NCBI GenBank assembly: GCA_000469685.2
Contig: LS997562.1
Span: 727,001 to 791,000 of the forward strand
Source: Haemonchus contortus
Taxonomy: Eukaryota; Nematoda; Chromadorea; Rhabditida; Trichostrongylidae
Direction: 5' to 3'
Length of the DNA: 64,000 nt
Position 1 is the first letter of the stretch. The number at the start of each line of letters is the position of its first letter. Below, piece after piece: positions 8,972 to 21,335 of the stretch. The notes under the pieces were generated by a model. It had not been told where the DNA came from and did not search any database. It saw nothing but the letters and a program-made list of their open reading frames with translations. The position numbers and the translations under genes were made by a program.

Positions 8972-9535
8972 CAGGGGTGCCCAAAAAAAAGACACTTTCC
9001 TTGCTCGGCTTGTACCACCAATGTAATCGAACTTTATTAAACTCTGTCTGAATATTACCACCCGCAAAATCAAAAACACTTGTACTCGATCACGGAATTC
9101 TTCAATGGCCTTCCGCACGGACGAAATCAAAAGTTTTTGCCAAGCAATTTTGATGTCGTCTGAGGTCGACGTCGGCTCGTCTCCCACGACGTTGCAGACC
9201 ATTGCGGAATTGTCGGGGCTACAAGAAGTCAGCGGTGTTCCAGATCCTAAGCGACGATGCCCAGGAATCTGCCCGTGAGCGACTCGATTGAGAAAGTTGC
9301 GTATCTGCTTGTTGCCGACCGATATCCCATAAGTCGTCTTGAGCACGTCCGCAATGGCAGACGGCTTCATATTTTGATGCCGATATAGGAACCACACAAG
9401 TTCCTGCTCCCTTTCATCAAGCAACATTCTTAGTACAATTTACTCAAACACATTCTTCTGCTGCTTCAATCGGTGCGACGTATTCCGCCCTGGATTAGGC
9501 CCCATGCCTAGTGTCTCTTTTTTTGGGCACCCCTG
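8972..9535 (-). mobile_element. Tc1/mariner-type MITE, copy A (564 bp)
   Basis: Terminal inverted repeats CAGGGGTGCCCAAAAAAA are flanked by TA on both sides. The minus-strand frame from 9427 starts MLLDEREQELVWFLYRHQNM and has a helix-turn-helix-like segment (PSAIADVLKTTYGISVGNKQ). It then jumps to WQKLLISSVRKAIEEFRDRV, which resembles the extreme C-terminus of Tc1-type transposases. The catalytic core is missing. A one-base deletion after RDRVQ shifts the last part; copy B at 21559 keeps that part in frame. The element is a deletion derivative that must be moved by a full-length relative. Confidence 0.85.
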
Positions 9536-10177
9536 TATACATATATACATATCCTGCTTTATATAATTCGCTACGTGTGTCTGTTGGTGTGTCGGTGTGT
9601 TTGCGTGTGGGTGTCGGTGTGTGTGTCTGACCGGAAATTCATGACTCCTGTCCCCGTGGACCTAGAAAGCTCAAATTTGGTAGGAGTACGGGGGCGGCAT
9701 GAGAACACTTATGGCAGGTGGTAGGACCAGACTTCACCCAAAAGGGGCAGGTCGTGCGCGATAGAAATTTTAAGTCGCAAATTCATGACTCCTGCTGCAG
9801 TGGACCCAAAGCGTTCAAAATTGGTAGGAGTACAGGGGCGGCATGGGAAAATTTATGGTGGGTGGCAGGACTGGACTCCATGCACAGGGAGCGGGGCGTG
9901 CGCGATAGCAATTCTGGGCCGCAAATTCATAGCTCCTGTCCCCGTGGACCGAGAGCTTTCAAGCTTGGTAGGATCACATTTTCCGTATTACCAGTGGAAC
10001 CTCAGCATTCTAATAGTTGATGGAAGATATGACGGGATCGTAGGTACTCGGTGACAGGAACTGATGATAAGTGATAAGAGAAAATCTAGTTGCCATTTTG
10101 AATGTACCCCCCTACAACCTAAAGCATCGATTGGTTCGCAATAGGCTCTACGCCGCTCATGTACCACCCCTAACTGT

Positions 10178-10534
10178 GTGGTCTGCCCATCCAGCAAGGA
10201 AGGCGACTGTACAACAGGGGTGGTCTACACGATCACATGTTGCAGTTGTAGAGATGTGTACATCGGCGAAACATCAAGAGCGCTATGCGTACGCATCAAA
10301 GAGCACTTAGAGGGCAAGGTCAGGTTACGCATGTCAACTGCCTTAGGCGCCCACAGGGTGGAAATTCATTACGGAGCCGACTTCGAGGTCACGGCCGAGG
10401 CCTTGGCGCGAGAATCGCAAGCACCCGCACGGAAAATCCTCGAGGCATTCTGGATCCAGGTCACAAGGCCAAAACTGAACCAGAAGGAAGAATGTCTCAC
10501 AATCACGCGGGAGCTGAGGACGTATATAAGGTGA
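10178..10534 (+). pseudogene. GIY-YIG endonuclease domain of PLE
   Basis: This domain nicks target DNA for Penelope-like retroelements. Visible landmarks: GVVYTITC (the GIY part), VYIGETSR (the YIG part), then CVRIKEHLEG with the catalytic-type Arg, and the conserved C-terminal KILEAFWIQVTRPKLNQKEE. The zinc-binding-like Cys cluster CTTPNCVVCP lies just upstream. The frame starts with GTG here only because an upstream one-base shift near 10155 disrupts the connection to LVRNRLY; the true protein began much further upstream with reverse transcriptase, which is absent. The frame ends at a normal stop after LRTYIR. Confidence 0.8.
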
Positions 10535-10729
10535 GCCTTCCACCAGTGAGTCTGAATCACATCCAGTCCGAAAAGCTTAGTGGACCGCTGCTGGCTTCTA
10601 GGTGGTCGCGAGGATCGGGCTGATCTACGGTAATTGGCCTAGCTTACAATTACGTGATGCCCTCTGAGGTGTCGAATTTCCGTAGAGTAGTTGAGGCGTT
10701 TGGTCGGGTAGTCATAAATTGCTTCGATC

Positions 10730-10780
10730 TTTCCAGGCTCTAAAGAAGGCGATCCAGGCCGAAACGTAAGCTGAAATAAA
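10730..10780 (+). ncRNA. Degenerate hammerhead ribozyme motif (PLE terminus)
   Basis: AGGCT is followed by CTAAAGA (consensus CTGAAGA, core G changed to A), a weak stem II, GAAAC and GTAAGCT. The order matches the intact copies at 35791 and 60442. The core substitution and weakened stem I suggest it is inactive. Confidence 0.5.
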
Positions 10781-11736
10781 GGAATTTATCAACTTCGTCC
10801 GAGTTCAAGCAGAGAAAACCAACGTTTACACTATGCCGAGGTTTAGAGATAGCCGTACATGGCGATTAATGATAAGAGAAGATAAAGGACCTAAGAGTGC
10901 CACCTACCGATCAAAATCCTAACATCTTCGATATCTACGATCTAGCTTTGACCGTTCAATATGTTTCATTCGATAAGACCAGATGGTAGAGCAGGGTGAC
11001 AAAAGTGAGTGGTAAGTGCAGCGATAGGGGCCCATTAGGGCAATACGATAAGCAGATTAGAACTTTCAATACGATAAGCAGATTAGAACTTTGTTCATTT
11101 CTTACTATTAGATTACGACCGCTATCCAGCTAGGTTTGTGATTCAATGAAGGATCCTCTTTGCTCGATGTCATTTGCGACAAAACTTATTCGACCGCCTG
11201 TAATCTGATATTCTCAACTAATGATATTTTCGTAAAGAAAGGGATCCATTGATAAAAAATAGCTGATAACGGTGCTATCACCACTCAGAACATCACAGCA
11301 TCACCTTTGATTGTCTAACAGTTGGATTTTTGATGGGTATTTATTTCTAAGCGAGCAGAGGTTCGAAACTTCCAATAAAAGGCGTAAGCACCGACTTGAA
11401 CTGAATACCATTTGCACTGCCCCGTTAGTCCTGTGTCATATTTTGTGCACAGGAAACTACCATTTGTTCCAAAGAAGGAGCGGGGAATTAGACTTACTAC
11501 AACTATCAAAGAAAGAGGGAAGCTTTCGGTTTCTGTTGTGTCAAAGAAGGGTCTCGAGCTCCATTTCAGTTTCATACTCTCACTCAGCTTAACACGAAAA
11601 ACTTAAAAACTATAAACTTTGAAAAAAGGAACAAAATTTTTCAGTTCAACATTTCTCGGGATAGGGTGTTTGTCACAAGAAGGAGGAGAGCCTGGTGTTA
11701 GCCGGGCGATCCGACCGGTATACATATATACATATA

Positions 11737-11755
11737 TCCTTACTATATAAAGCGC

Positions 11756-11792
<37 letters not shown>

Positions 11793-12870
11793 TTGCTTGT
11801 TTGTACGGAAATTCGATATAACCTGAAGAAACACCTGGAGAAGTCGGGTCAAGTTTGGAATGGGTTGAGCATAGGGTAAGTGCAACAGAGCACATGTGAG
11901 CCTAGCGGAGCTCCGCCCCCAAGGGGCGGAGCATGCGCCGGAATTGGGCGGGGTCATGGGCGAATTCTTCTAATTCGGTCTCATACTGTTCCAGACACCG
12001 GGAAAAAATATGCATAGGTGAGGGATGGGTCAACAATCAAAATAAAGGAAACTTACCGGCGGTGGGCGGAGCGTTCTCGCAGTGGGCGGTACTTCCCACA
12101 GAGATCCATAACTCGATTTACCGAAGGCGTCGAGGCCAGGGAAAAAAATAAAAAGAGGGAGCAAGGCCTTATGCGTGCTGAGCATGCATAAGTATACCGA
12201 AGCCCCGCCCACGAGGGGCGGGGCGTCCGTTTAGGTGAAAGCTACTTTTTAAAAATTAGTGTAACTTCGTTCGGAAAAGTTATAGAATGCGGAAAAAAGT
12301 GCTTAGAGGTAATGGGACAAATGTGGTCAAATCCCGAAAGTGGGCGGGGTTGGCACCAAAGTGGGCGGGGCTTAGGTCAAAAATTTATGACTCTATCCAG
12401 AAACGTGCTGGGATGCGGCAAAAAGGTGTCAAGGTGTAAAAGAACAAATATGGTAGAATCCTGAAAGTGGGCGGGGCAGACACCAAAGTGGGCGGGGCTT
12501 AGATCAAAAATTTAAAACTCTATTAAGAAACGTTCTGGGATGCGGCAAAAAGGTGTCAAGGTGTAAAAGAACGAAGTGGGTGGGGCTGGCACCGAAGTGG
12601 GCGGGGCTTATATCAAAATTTCATAACTTTGTTCAGAAACGTTCAAGAACGCGGGAAAAAAGTGGTGAGAGGAATTGGAACAAATGTAGTTAGGTCCTCG
12701 AAGGGGGCGGAGCTGGCACATGGAAGCAAGGCTAGGACCCAAAATTCATCTCTTCAAAAACTTTCTGGAATGCGGGAAAAATGGTTTGGAGCAGTCAAAA
12801 GAAGGGTGGTCAAGTTATTGTGGAAAGGGTTTGCACCAAGGTGGACGGAGCTATGATCAACCACTAATAA
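11737..12870 (+). mobile_element. Helitron-like element, third subfamily, with GC-box minisatellite
   Basis: The 5' end TCCTTACTATATAAAGCGC follows an A and leads into a (TCTG)n tract at about 11757-11787, the same layout as the other Helitron 5' ends. It starts 18 bp after the end of the preceding Helitron. The interior contains repeated units with GTGGGCGGGGC. I did not find a clear 3' hairpin and CTRR end, so the right boundary is a guess. Confidence 0.5.
12210..12860 (+). repeat. Tandem GC-box minisatellite (about 110-127 bp units)
   Basis: GTGGGCGGGGCTTA recurs at 12361, 12488 and 12597, with a degenerate copy near 12700. Between these lie conserved blocks: AAAAATTTATGACTCTAT, AGAAACGTTCTGGGATGCGG and CAAAAAGGTGTCAAGG. 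The units at both edges are more diverged, as expected for an ageing array. Confidence 0.8.
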
Positions 12871-13042
12871 CTGTGCTCAAATATATCGAGCGTGATGCTA
12901 TCAGCAGTTCAGCGTTCGAATCTAGAGAAAATTATCTTATTCTGATTATCCAACATTCCGCTGAATGACTCCATCGTGGATAAGTGGCCGTCGACATATA
13001 CTGCGCGCGTTAGCGTGCATAGCCAAACTGGTTATATATATA

Positions 13043-14326
13043 TTGGGTTGTCCGAAAAGTTTCCTCCGATTTTTTATACCCCGGACTTATCAACCGTTGT
13101 ACAGAAGATCAAGGACCCAACCTAATAAAGTTACATGTTTTCTGAAAGAGTAGATTCTCCTCTATATTCCTGTTGAGATTCTGTCAACATTTGTTGAAGT
13201 TCTTCTGTACAGGACTCGTATGAAAATGGAGACTTACTGCGCGCATTTTCGACATCTGAAGTTTTTCTTCTATCGCAAAACCTAGAATGCGGATCGAGCC
13301 GAATGAAAGATATATGACGTTTGAGTAGACCATGCCCTAGAGGAACGTATAGTGCAAGACTAAATTGCGAAATTCAAACAGAGTGAATTTGCCATCGAAG
13401 ACCGGCGACCCTTAGGGAGACTATCATCAGTTTAAACGATCAACTCAAAATGGTAACCGAAGCAATCGGCACATCACTGCTCTTGGAGTAAGACAAGGGC
13501 TTAGTGTCTCGAAATTAACCATCCATGGTCATCTGCAGCCCTTGGTTTTGTAAAGCGCCTTGATGTTTAGATATCTCGCGATAGGAGCGAGCGCAATGCG
13601 ATAGACCGCGCCTCAATGTGCGGCTCGTTGCTCGAACAAAATAAAAATGAGCCGTTTTTTGAAACGCAAGAGCATGAGGGACGAAAATTGGATAGTGTGC
13701 AGCAATGAGGAGCGGAAACCATCGTGGAGCCCCCCAGTGAGCCGTCACAAACCGCTGCAAAAGTCGAAATCCAGGTGCGGATGACTATGCCGAGTTGCTG
13801 ATGGGATTTCAGGGAAATCACTTACCATGAGCTGTTGTCGCACAATCAAAAGATGACTTAGGAAAGGTGCTATAGTTAGCTAGAAAGGACCAAAGAGCAG
13901 CGACGGACCAAAAGCGACCCGAAGTGGTCAGTTGTTAGGGCGTAATCTTCAAACAGGTCACCTCCAGACCGCATGTATTTTTGGCCACTCGTCAAAAGTT
14001 GCTCAAGCTCGGGTGGGATGTCTTACCACACCTCCCATATAGTCCAGACATAGCACCATCAGAATACCACTTGGATGGGTTTCTGCAAAATTCCTTGAAT
14101 GGAAAATCGATCAATTCGCTGAAGGACTGCAAAAAGTACCTGAGTGGATTTTTCGATTTTAAGTCTGGAACCTTCTATGGAAGAGGGGAACTGGAACCTA
14201 CAGGAAGATGGCGAAGCCTTACTGAACAGAATGGAGGATATATTGTTCAATCAATGGATTTCTTCTTCTAGGAATTTTCATTCAAATATGAATCAAAAAT
14301 CGGCGGGAACTTTTCGGACAGCCTAA
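13043..14326 (+). mobile_element. Mariner element, near full length, decayed (1284 bp)
   Basis: The termini TTGGGTTGTCCGAAAAGTTT and its inverse (ACTTTTCGGACAGCCTAA) are flanked by TA. Transposase pieces in three plus-strand frames: GFVKRLDV and RSERNAIDRASMCGSLLEQN with KNEPF near 13545-13660, WDFREITYHELLSHNQK near 13798-13850, and ATRQKLLKLGWDVLPHLPYS with PDIAPSEYHLDGF and LQNSLNGKSINSLKDCKKY near 13981-14130. The third catalytic position of the D34D mariner triad reads Glu (SEYHL) instead of Asp. Multiple frameshifts and stops make it inactive. Confidence 0.88.
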
Positions 14327-14328
14327 TA

Positions 14329-15719
14329 CATTAGCGCTCAATAAACTTCGGTGAAGTGCTTTGGTGCTTTTTCGTTCCTTCGTAACTTTTTTCTTAGTAG
14401 ACCAAATCGCGCGAAATTTGTCTATGTTTAACTAGAGCATATTTCGCCCTACCAAACACTATTTGACTGCAAAGCTGCAATAGGTATAGCAAGGTGTTTG
14501 TTGCGGTAGCAGATTTTGCTAAAAATAAAGTTGTTGAATTCTGCACTTATCCGCACCTTAAGTGCGTTTTTCTCATCTACTGTGTTTGGCATTACCGCTC
14601 GTACACTTTAGACATGACAAAAAGGAAAGAGATTTTGGAAGGGCCATCATCTGTACTTTCACTCGATTTTGAGTTCATGCTCTCTGGAATATCTGGAACA
14701 CGATCAGATTGCAGGTTGATAGTGGTAAATATTCACAATACTTCCACGCTCCAAATATAGATATTTCGCATGATTACATCCAGTAGGGAAGGAGTTACAA
14801 CTGAAAAGCACGGCTGAAGAACAATCCCACCGAAGACTTCTGAGCGCTACTGTACATATTATACATACAGTGCTCAGTGCTTGAACTCGTTTTGAAATTA
14901 TAATGAGATTCAATTTCGTACTTGACGATTCGTGGAGGAGAAGAGGGGAGCGGAGAAGCAACCGATACACAAGTTTTTTTAGCCCGAGCTCAGACGGTTG
15001 CTACCACCTGTCCAAAAACTCGAATGGAAAGCTTTGTTGTTTTGATGCCTATTCGAGCTTTGATCTTCGAGTCATGCTCTTCTACCCTTCACTCAAACTC
15101 TCTCAACTTCCGACAACTGATAGATAGATTGTCATCGATTTCGTAGATGGGTATAAATCGCCATGAGCCTGTTATCAAGCAACATCCAAAGCATTACACT
15201 GAAAAGTACCAAGAAATATCAACTAGACATAAAGGTGACCGCGATGCACAGGGCAGAACTCATTTAAGGACACCCTAGCTTGACTTTTGGGCTCTAATTG
15301 GCTGCTTTCATAGTCTGCTGGCGTGTTGGCGAGCGAGCTGGCACGGCGGTACGCCTGCGGTCTATGTAAGCAGCCATTGTTTACCGGACCATGGTAATGA
15401 TTTAAAAAGTCGCATACTGATCGTTGTCGGTTTCCATTGTTTATTGCAATGAAATCAACGAATCATTTATTTGCTTGAATATCAGAAGAAAACACTGAGA
15501 AGGCTTGCGAATGCAGTACAGTTTCACAGATACTAGGATGTTAACTCTAAATGCATTCGAGTGGGAACATAGATAGTAGAACTTGCTAGAAGATTTGAAA
15601 GCTCATCAATGAAGCCATTTTCAATGAAAAGAGATTGCGACTCATTCGCCTTTGCCGCTTCTCCCAAAGCTCATTTTTTGGGTAGGGATTACTGTTGCTC
15701 ATGAATGAGTTTGTTCGTT
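14329..15719. other. No recognisable gene
   Basis: I find no coding region I can defend. At 15300-15376 there is a hairpin with arms GGCTGCTTTCATAG and CTATGTAAGCAGCC about 46 bases apart. The area lies 3' of the minus-strand candidate exon at 15720-16080 and could include its 3' UTR. Confidence 0.35.
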
Positions 15720-16080
15720 TCACATAAGCCTCGACTGTAATTCACTTAGCGCTTTTTTTGACTTCAATTCGGATGGCACGTTGTCGTCGAGTGAATTGCC
15801 CGCATCCTCATACGGTTTCTCCACTACCGACGGTCGAACAAAGGATTTCGATGCCGACGTGGATGCCCCAATGATGGATTTCCGCAGAGTTCCTGTGCTC
15901 AATGTACTGTTAGCATTGGTAGTGGTAGTGGTCTTCTCGCCGACCTCTTCGAAGACCGCACTGCGCGATACCAACACATGGGTTCGCCGCATTCGCATCA
16001 AATATAAAAGCAAGTAGTACTGCAGCATCAGTATAAGGCCGAGTAGCAGCACTAGGGCGATGAGCACTGCTCGGTTCAAC
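15720..16080 (-). CDS. Candidate terminal exon of a host membrane protein
   Basis: The minus-strand frame encodes LNRAVLIALVLLLGLILMLQ followed by YYLLLYLM, a strong membrane-spanning segment. Then come a basic MRMRR stop-transfer motif and a Ser/Thr-rich tail of about 85 residues (TTTTTNANSTLSTGT, SELKSKKALSELQSRLM) ending in TGA at 15720-15722. There is no ATG at the start. Instead TTTTCAG, the nematode splice acceptor consensus, sits just upstream at 16081-16087, and a donor-like CAGTAAAAG at about 16143-16148 would give a 66-bp intron. This points to the last exon of a type I-like membrane protein. I recognise no family, and the upstream exon is uncertain. Confidence 0.5.
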
Positions 16081-16146
16081 CTGAAAACAACAGTATGTAA
16101 TGGTTTTACATAGGCCTGGGTGAAAGCCTAATCCAAGTACTTTTAC

Positions 16147-16389
16147 TGATAGTATGGTAACCACAAAACGTGAGATGATTCTTCAGCCCCATTTCTCCGA
16201 AATCGATGGTCGCAACACAGGAGGTAGAAAAGTCTTCAGCGTTTCGGCTACAGAAGTTCTGCTTATAGGGGAAAAATTCATGGGGGAACTAGCGCAAGCA
16301 TGTGCGAGCCATCTCAACAGCGTTCCGTAACCGGACACTTTCGGTTTATTTATTGCTGATGATTTAAATGAACCTAGTAGTATGAGCAA
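16147..16389 (-). other. Possible upstream exon region of the membrane-protein gene
   Basis: A minus-strand frame at 16183-16389 contains VSGYGTLLRWLAHACASSPM and NFSPISRTSVAETLKTFLPP, which looks protein-like but ends in a stop at 16183. The frame compatible with splicing into the exon at 16080 is a different one (ending SSHVLWLPYYQ). A conserved exon here is therefore only possible, not shown. Confidence 0.2.
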
Positions 16390-16693
16390 AATGGCAATGC
16401 TAACACAGAAACATTCTCATCAATTCCATTATGTGGGTCACTCGTCTGCTGTGTCTCCATATACTTTATCGTGGACATACCTAATCTTTTGTTGACCTTA
16501 TGGAAGTTCTTTTCTTTGGGGATTTATTTTTATTTCTGGTTTGAAAAAAAGAATCTGATGGACACCGAATCTGCTACACAATGCAATACTTTTCGACTAT
16601 AAATTTCTCAGGTAGAGTTGTGTAGTATGCGGCTATGCTACTTTGAAAAGCTGTATCTACCCAACAGAAGCAATTTAGCATGCCCCTTGTGTA

Positions 16694-17922
16694 CAGGGTG
16701 CGCCATAAATATGGTAACAACTTTTCGAAACTCCGTAATTTCCTTGATTGGAGAGTTTCTCTGAATCTGCACCTTTCCTTATGTTTATGATAGACCTTAG
16801 TCCACATAGTGCTCCCAAGTCGTCAGATTTCGAAAAACGGTGGAGCCTCGCAGACATCCACCAATAGTCCCGTCTTTGCGCGCATTTTGTGAGTCCTTTT
16901 CTTGAATCGCTCCTCTTTTAAACATTTCCCACATGGCACGACATGACAGTCTCTCAAATGGCGACGCGTAGACAGGTCAACGGCAAACCTTAAAAGGTCT
17001 TTCGTCTCTCATACTACCCCTTTTCCGAATACAATTGCTCAGGAAGGAGTACGCTGCGGAACTTGCAGAAACACGATAGTAGTGACCTGTGATTTGTTTG
17101 TTTGTTCTACTCCAATGAGAGTTAGAGTTAGGGTTTACCCCGAGTAAATACATGGTATCCAGATGGAATTCGAATGTTTTGTAAGCTTCTTGACTTGAAG
17201 ACGTTAGAGAGAGAAAACGTATGCAGTGCGCTACTTGCGCGCGGCACGAGCTTCGCCACACTTGTTTAAGACTAAAGGGTGTTCAGCGGGTAAGAAGTTT
17301 TGAGAATCCAGAGTATACATAAATTCCACACTACGAGTGTCGAAGCCGCTGAGAAGAGTGATCGTCCCTCGTAGGTGTTTTCCCTCTTTCATGATAGTTT
17401 GGGCTAGAATCTCTACCATCAGAGCGATATCGCAAATTTTAGACAAGAAAAGCACAAAATTCAAAACTCTTTAGCAAGGGTTCCTCTAGAAGAATATAGC
17501 TGACGGTCAAAGACTTTTTTAGGGATACGTTTTGAAAACTACGGCACACCCGCTCACAAAAGAGCAAAGATCGAGACTGGTGCTGAAGAAATTTTCGCTA
17601 TTTTATCCCAGCTTTCAATCCTCCAATGAATTACCCGGACCACAGCGTGATGAGTCGCTGGATGTAGCCCATACTCTAGAGGAAAGCCTGCGCCCTTGAA
17701 ACGCACCACTGTTGCTGCCCCTGAGAGATCATGAAAGAGGTCCGGGCTGGAGTTTCTCAAGAAACTCCGCCTCCGCTTCCTACAGGAAACGGTTATATTG
17801 AATCAGTGTGTTCGTTTTGTAGATGTCATGCATAGTAAATAACTCACATTAATTCATGTATCAATAAAAACCTTGATTTCTGTAGCCCAATACTTTTGAT
17901 ACCATATTTATGGCGCACCCTG
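16694..17922 (+). mobile_element. Tc1/mariner-like element, decayed (1229 bp)
   Basis: The ends CAGGGTGCGCCATAAATATGG and the inverse are perfect over about 20 bp and flanked by TA (16692-16693 and 17923-17924). The plus strand holds transposase remnants in broken frames: SFMIVWARIS (the VMVWGGIS strand), FENYGTPAHK (the QQDGAPAH catalytic motif with Asp lost) near 17530-17555, and a degenerate C-terminal block near 17590-17750. The CAGGGTGCG start is shared with the maT element at 32448, suggesting related families. Confidence 0.75.
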
Positions 17923-17924
17923 TA

Positions 17925-18335
17925 TACTATCCTTTTTACGTCGTCTAAAAGTTGGTTCTATTCCCTATATTGGCTACAAACTAAACCTCTTATGTAATTT
18001 TAATTAGAAGCATCATCAATGATTGGGAGCTTGAGGAATTCATATGCTGTTTCTAACACTTTCCGCGTCTTAAGTCTTTGCTGATTATATTATTCATCAG
18101 CTTTCTCTTCATGATACCTGTAGCTCCTCTTCGAATTTAAAAATCTTTTCGTCTCCGACTCCACAACAATCTTTTCGGATAGGTACGGTGCTTCTCTTAC
18201 ACCTCTGAAAGGCAGAATCAGCCTCTCAGGCCTTACCCGATGGTAGGTTTTCTTAAGAGTGTCGTGTAGATGCCCACCTATAATACAAATTATTATCATT
18301 ATTACCAATACTGATTATTCTTATTGCTATTGATG
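17925..18335. other. No recognisable feature
   Basis: Short open frames only. The right side runs into the TAA microsatellite. Confidence 0.3.
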
Positions 18336-19823
<1,488 letters not shown>

Positions 19824-19863
19824 TAATAATATAATATAATAATAATATAATAATATATTAATG
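19824..19863. repeat. AT-only spacer between two Helitron 3' ends
   Basis: Forty bases of TAATAATAT-type sequence lie between CTGG of the plus-strand Helitron (19820-19823) and the CCAG start (minus-strand CTGG) at 19864. The two elements therefore meet tail to tail. Confidence 0.8.
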
Positions 19864-21183
19864 CCAGTCGGGCCGCCCGGCTAACGCCAGGCGGGCCGCC
19901 CGGCTAACGCCAGCCTTCCCTCCTTCTCAAGGTGTCGCCCGACTTCGCCGGACGCTCCTCCTTCTTGTAAGAAATTTGCTTTTCCTTGAAAGCTCTACAC
20001 TCCCAGCATTAGCTCCGAATTTGGAGCGATTTTTTCTGTATAATGATTGATTGTATACTAATTAGAAGTCTCGATTCACTGCTCTTCATTTCGAAATTGT
20101 GTCACATTGATGGCTTAAATGACTGAAAGCCAATGTCTTGAATGGTACCCAGAAATGAATATTAACACCTACCACAGACGTCGTTATCAATAGAACATTT
20201 CTCCCACGGAGTTTTCACTAATCGGGAATCCCATATCATTAGCGGTCAGGTGAGCTTAGTCGCAAATGATATGTCACAAAACAAAAAGGAATCTTGGTAC
20301 TTCATTGTGTCACAAAGCTTACTACGTAACGGTCGTAGTTTAATAGCAAGAAATGGACAATATTTTCATTTCGTTGTGGAGCAACGTCTTTGATCGGTCG
20401 CTATTACTGCATTTACCCGTCTTATTGAATGAAACATTTTAAAGAGCCAGTATTTGATCATGAATACCCTTTTGCCCTTTTGCTAAGGCCCTTTATCAGT
20501 TCTTATCAATTGTTGTCAGTTCCTGTCACAGAGTACCTACGACCACGACACATCGTACATTGCCGTCATTGAAAAGGTTCCAGTGTTGACGTGAAAGGGA
20601 TTGCAACGCTTGCTCGTTTGTTGTTATGTTATTATGATGAGTTATGAACTTGCAACCTAAAAGTTCTAACGCGCACGCCTCGCCCACTGTAAGCGGAGTT
20701 CGATCTTGCCAACTGCCATAAGTGTTCCCATGCCGCCGCCTGTACTCCTACCGATTTTGAACGCTCTGGGTCCACTGGGACAGGAGTTATGAATTTGCGA
20801 TCCAAAATTTCTATCGCGCACGCCCCGCCCCTTGCAGGCGGAGTCTGGTCCTACTACCTGCCATAAGTGTTCCCAACCTGTTTCTTTTACTCTTACCAAG
20901 TCTGAACGCTCTGGGTCCAGTGGAGCAGGAATTACGAATTAGCGACCTAAAATTTCTATCGCGCACACTCCGCCCCCTGGGGGCGGAGTCCGCTCCTACT
21001 ACCTGCCATAAGTGTTCCCATGCCGCCCCCCGTACTCCTACCAAATTTGAGCTTTCTAGGTCCACGGGCATGGGAGTTGTGAATTTCCGATCAAACACAC
21101 ACACCGACACACACACACATACATACACACACACACACACCGACACACCAACAGACACATTTAGCGAATTATATAAAGTAGCA
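19864..21183 (-). mobile_element. Non-autonomous Helitron, first subfamily (about 1.32 kb), duplicated 3' hairpin
   Basis: Minus-strand copy of the same element as 52312-53734 and 46201-47802. The 3' end is on the left: CCAGTCGGGCCGCCCGGCTA at 19864, immediately repeated as CCAGGCGGGCCGCCCGGCTA at 19887, so the terminal hairpin is present twice. The 5' end (TGCTACTTTATATAATTC on the minus strand, normally TCCTAC) lies at 21183. The interior holds GC-box units (20650-21085), an (AC)n tract and a single TTATCAG-type unit. Confidence 0.78.
20650..21085 (-). repeat. GC-box minisatellite of Helitron (about 145-bp units)
   Basis: Three to four units each contain ATTTCTATCGCGCACGCC, a GGGCGGAGTC-type box, CTGCCATAAGTGTTCCCA and ACAGGAGTTATGAATT. 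The same unit is found at 9640-10000, 47040-47400, 51690-51960 and 52393-52985. Confidence 0.85.
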
Positions 21184-21194
21184 TTAATGCTATA

Positions 21195-21335
21195 GTAATA
21201 ATATAATGATAATAATAATATTATTATTGTTATTATCACTATCGTTATCGTTGCTATTATTATTGCCATAATAATTATTGCTATTTTTTCTATTACTATA
21301 ATCATTATTATTGATATAATAATAATAATCTCCAA
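21195..21335. repeat. Imperfect AT-rich microsatellite
   Basis: Mixed ATT/TAATA repeats with occasional C and G, directly beyond the Helitron 5' end. No gene is seen between here and the MITE at 21559. Confidence 0.8.

Larger units (their letters stand above)
10090..10845 (+). mobile_element. Penelope-like element (PLE) 3' fragment inserted in Helitron
   Basis: It contains the linker between RT and endonuclease (LKHRLVRNRLY, then in another frame CTTPNCVVCP), the GIY-YIG endonuclease, and the 3' terminal region with a degenerate hammerhead motif. It interrupts a Helitron TTATCAG-type unit: the sequence GTGATAAGAGAA before it is matched by AATGATAAGAGAAG after it. Boundaries are approximate. 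Confidence 0.7.
9552..11718 (+). mobile_element. Non-autonomous Helitron with PLE insertion
   Basis: The 5' end TCCTGCTTTATATAATTCGC follows an A. The 3' end has a hairpin (CCTGGTGTTAGCCGGG) followed by CCGACCGG and then T. The last four bases are CCGG where other copies have CTGG (Helitron CTRR). Inside are a GT-rich tract, three GC-box minisatellite units (about 9640-10000), the start of a TTATCAG-type unit, and then an inserted Penelope-like fragment at about 10090-10845. The last 900 bases match the Helitron at 61447-62467. No RepHel protein is encoded. Confidence 0.7.

Noticed and set aside
12210..12860. Many GGGCGG boxes suggesting an Sp1-type promoter or CpG island
   Set aside because: The boxes belong to a tandem repeat present at several Helitrons with no gene downstream.
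15300..15376. Hairpin as a transcription terminator
   Set aside because: Eukaryotic context and no run of U; only a short inverted repeat.
20811..21335. 174-residue minus-strand open frame
   Set aside because: Runs through an AT microsatellite, an AC tract and GC-box minisatellite units of a Helitron.
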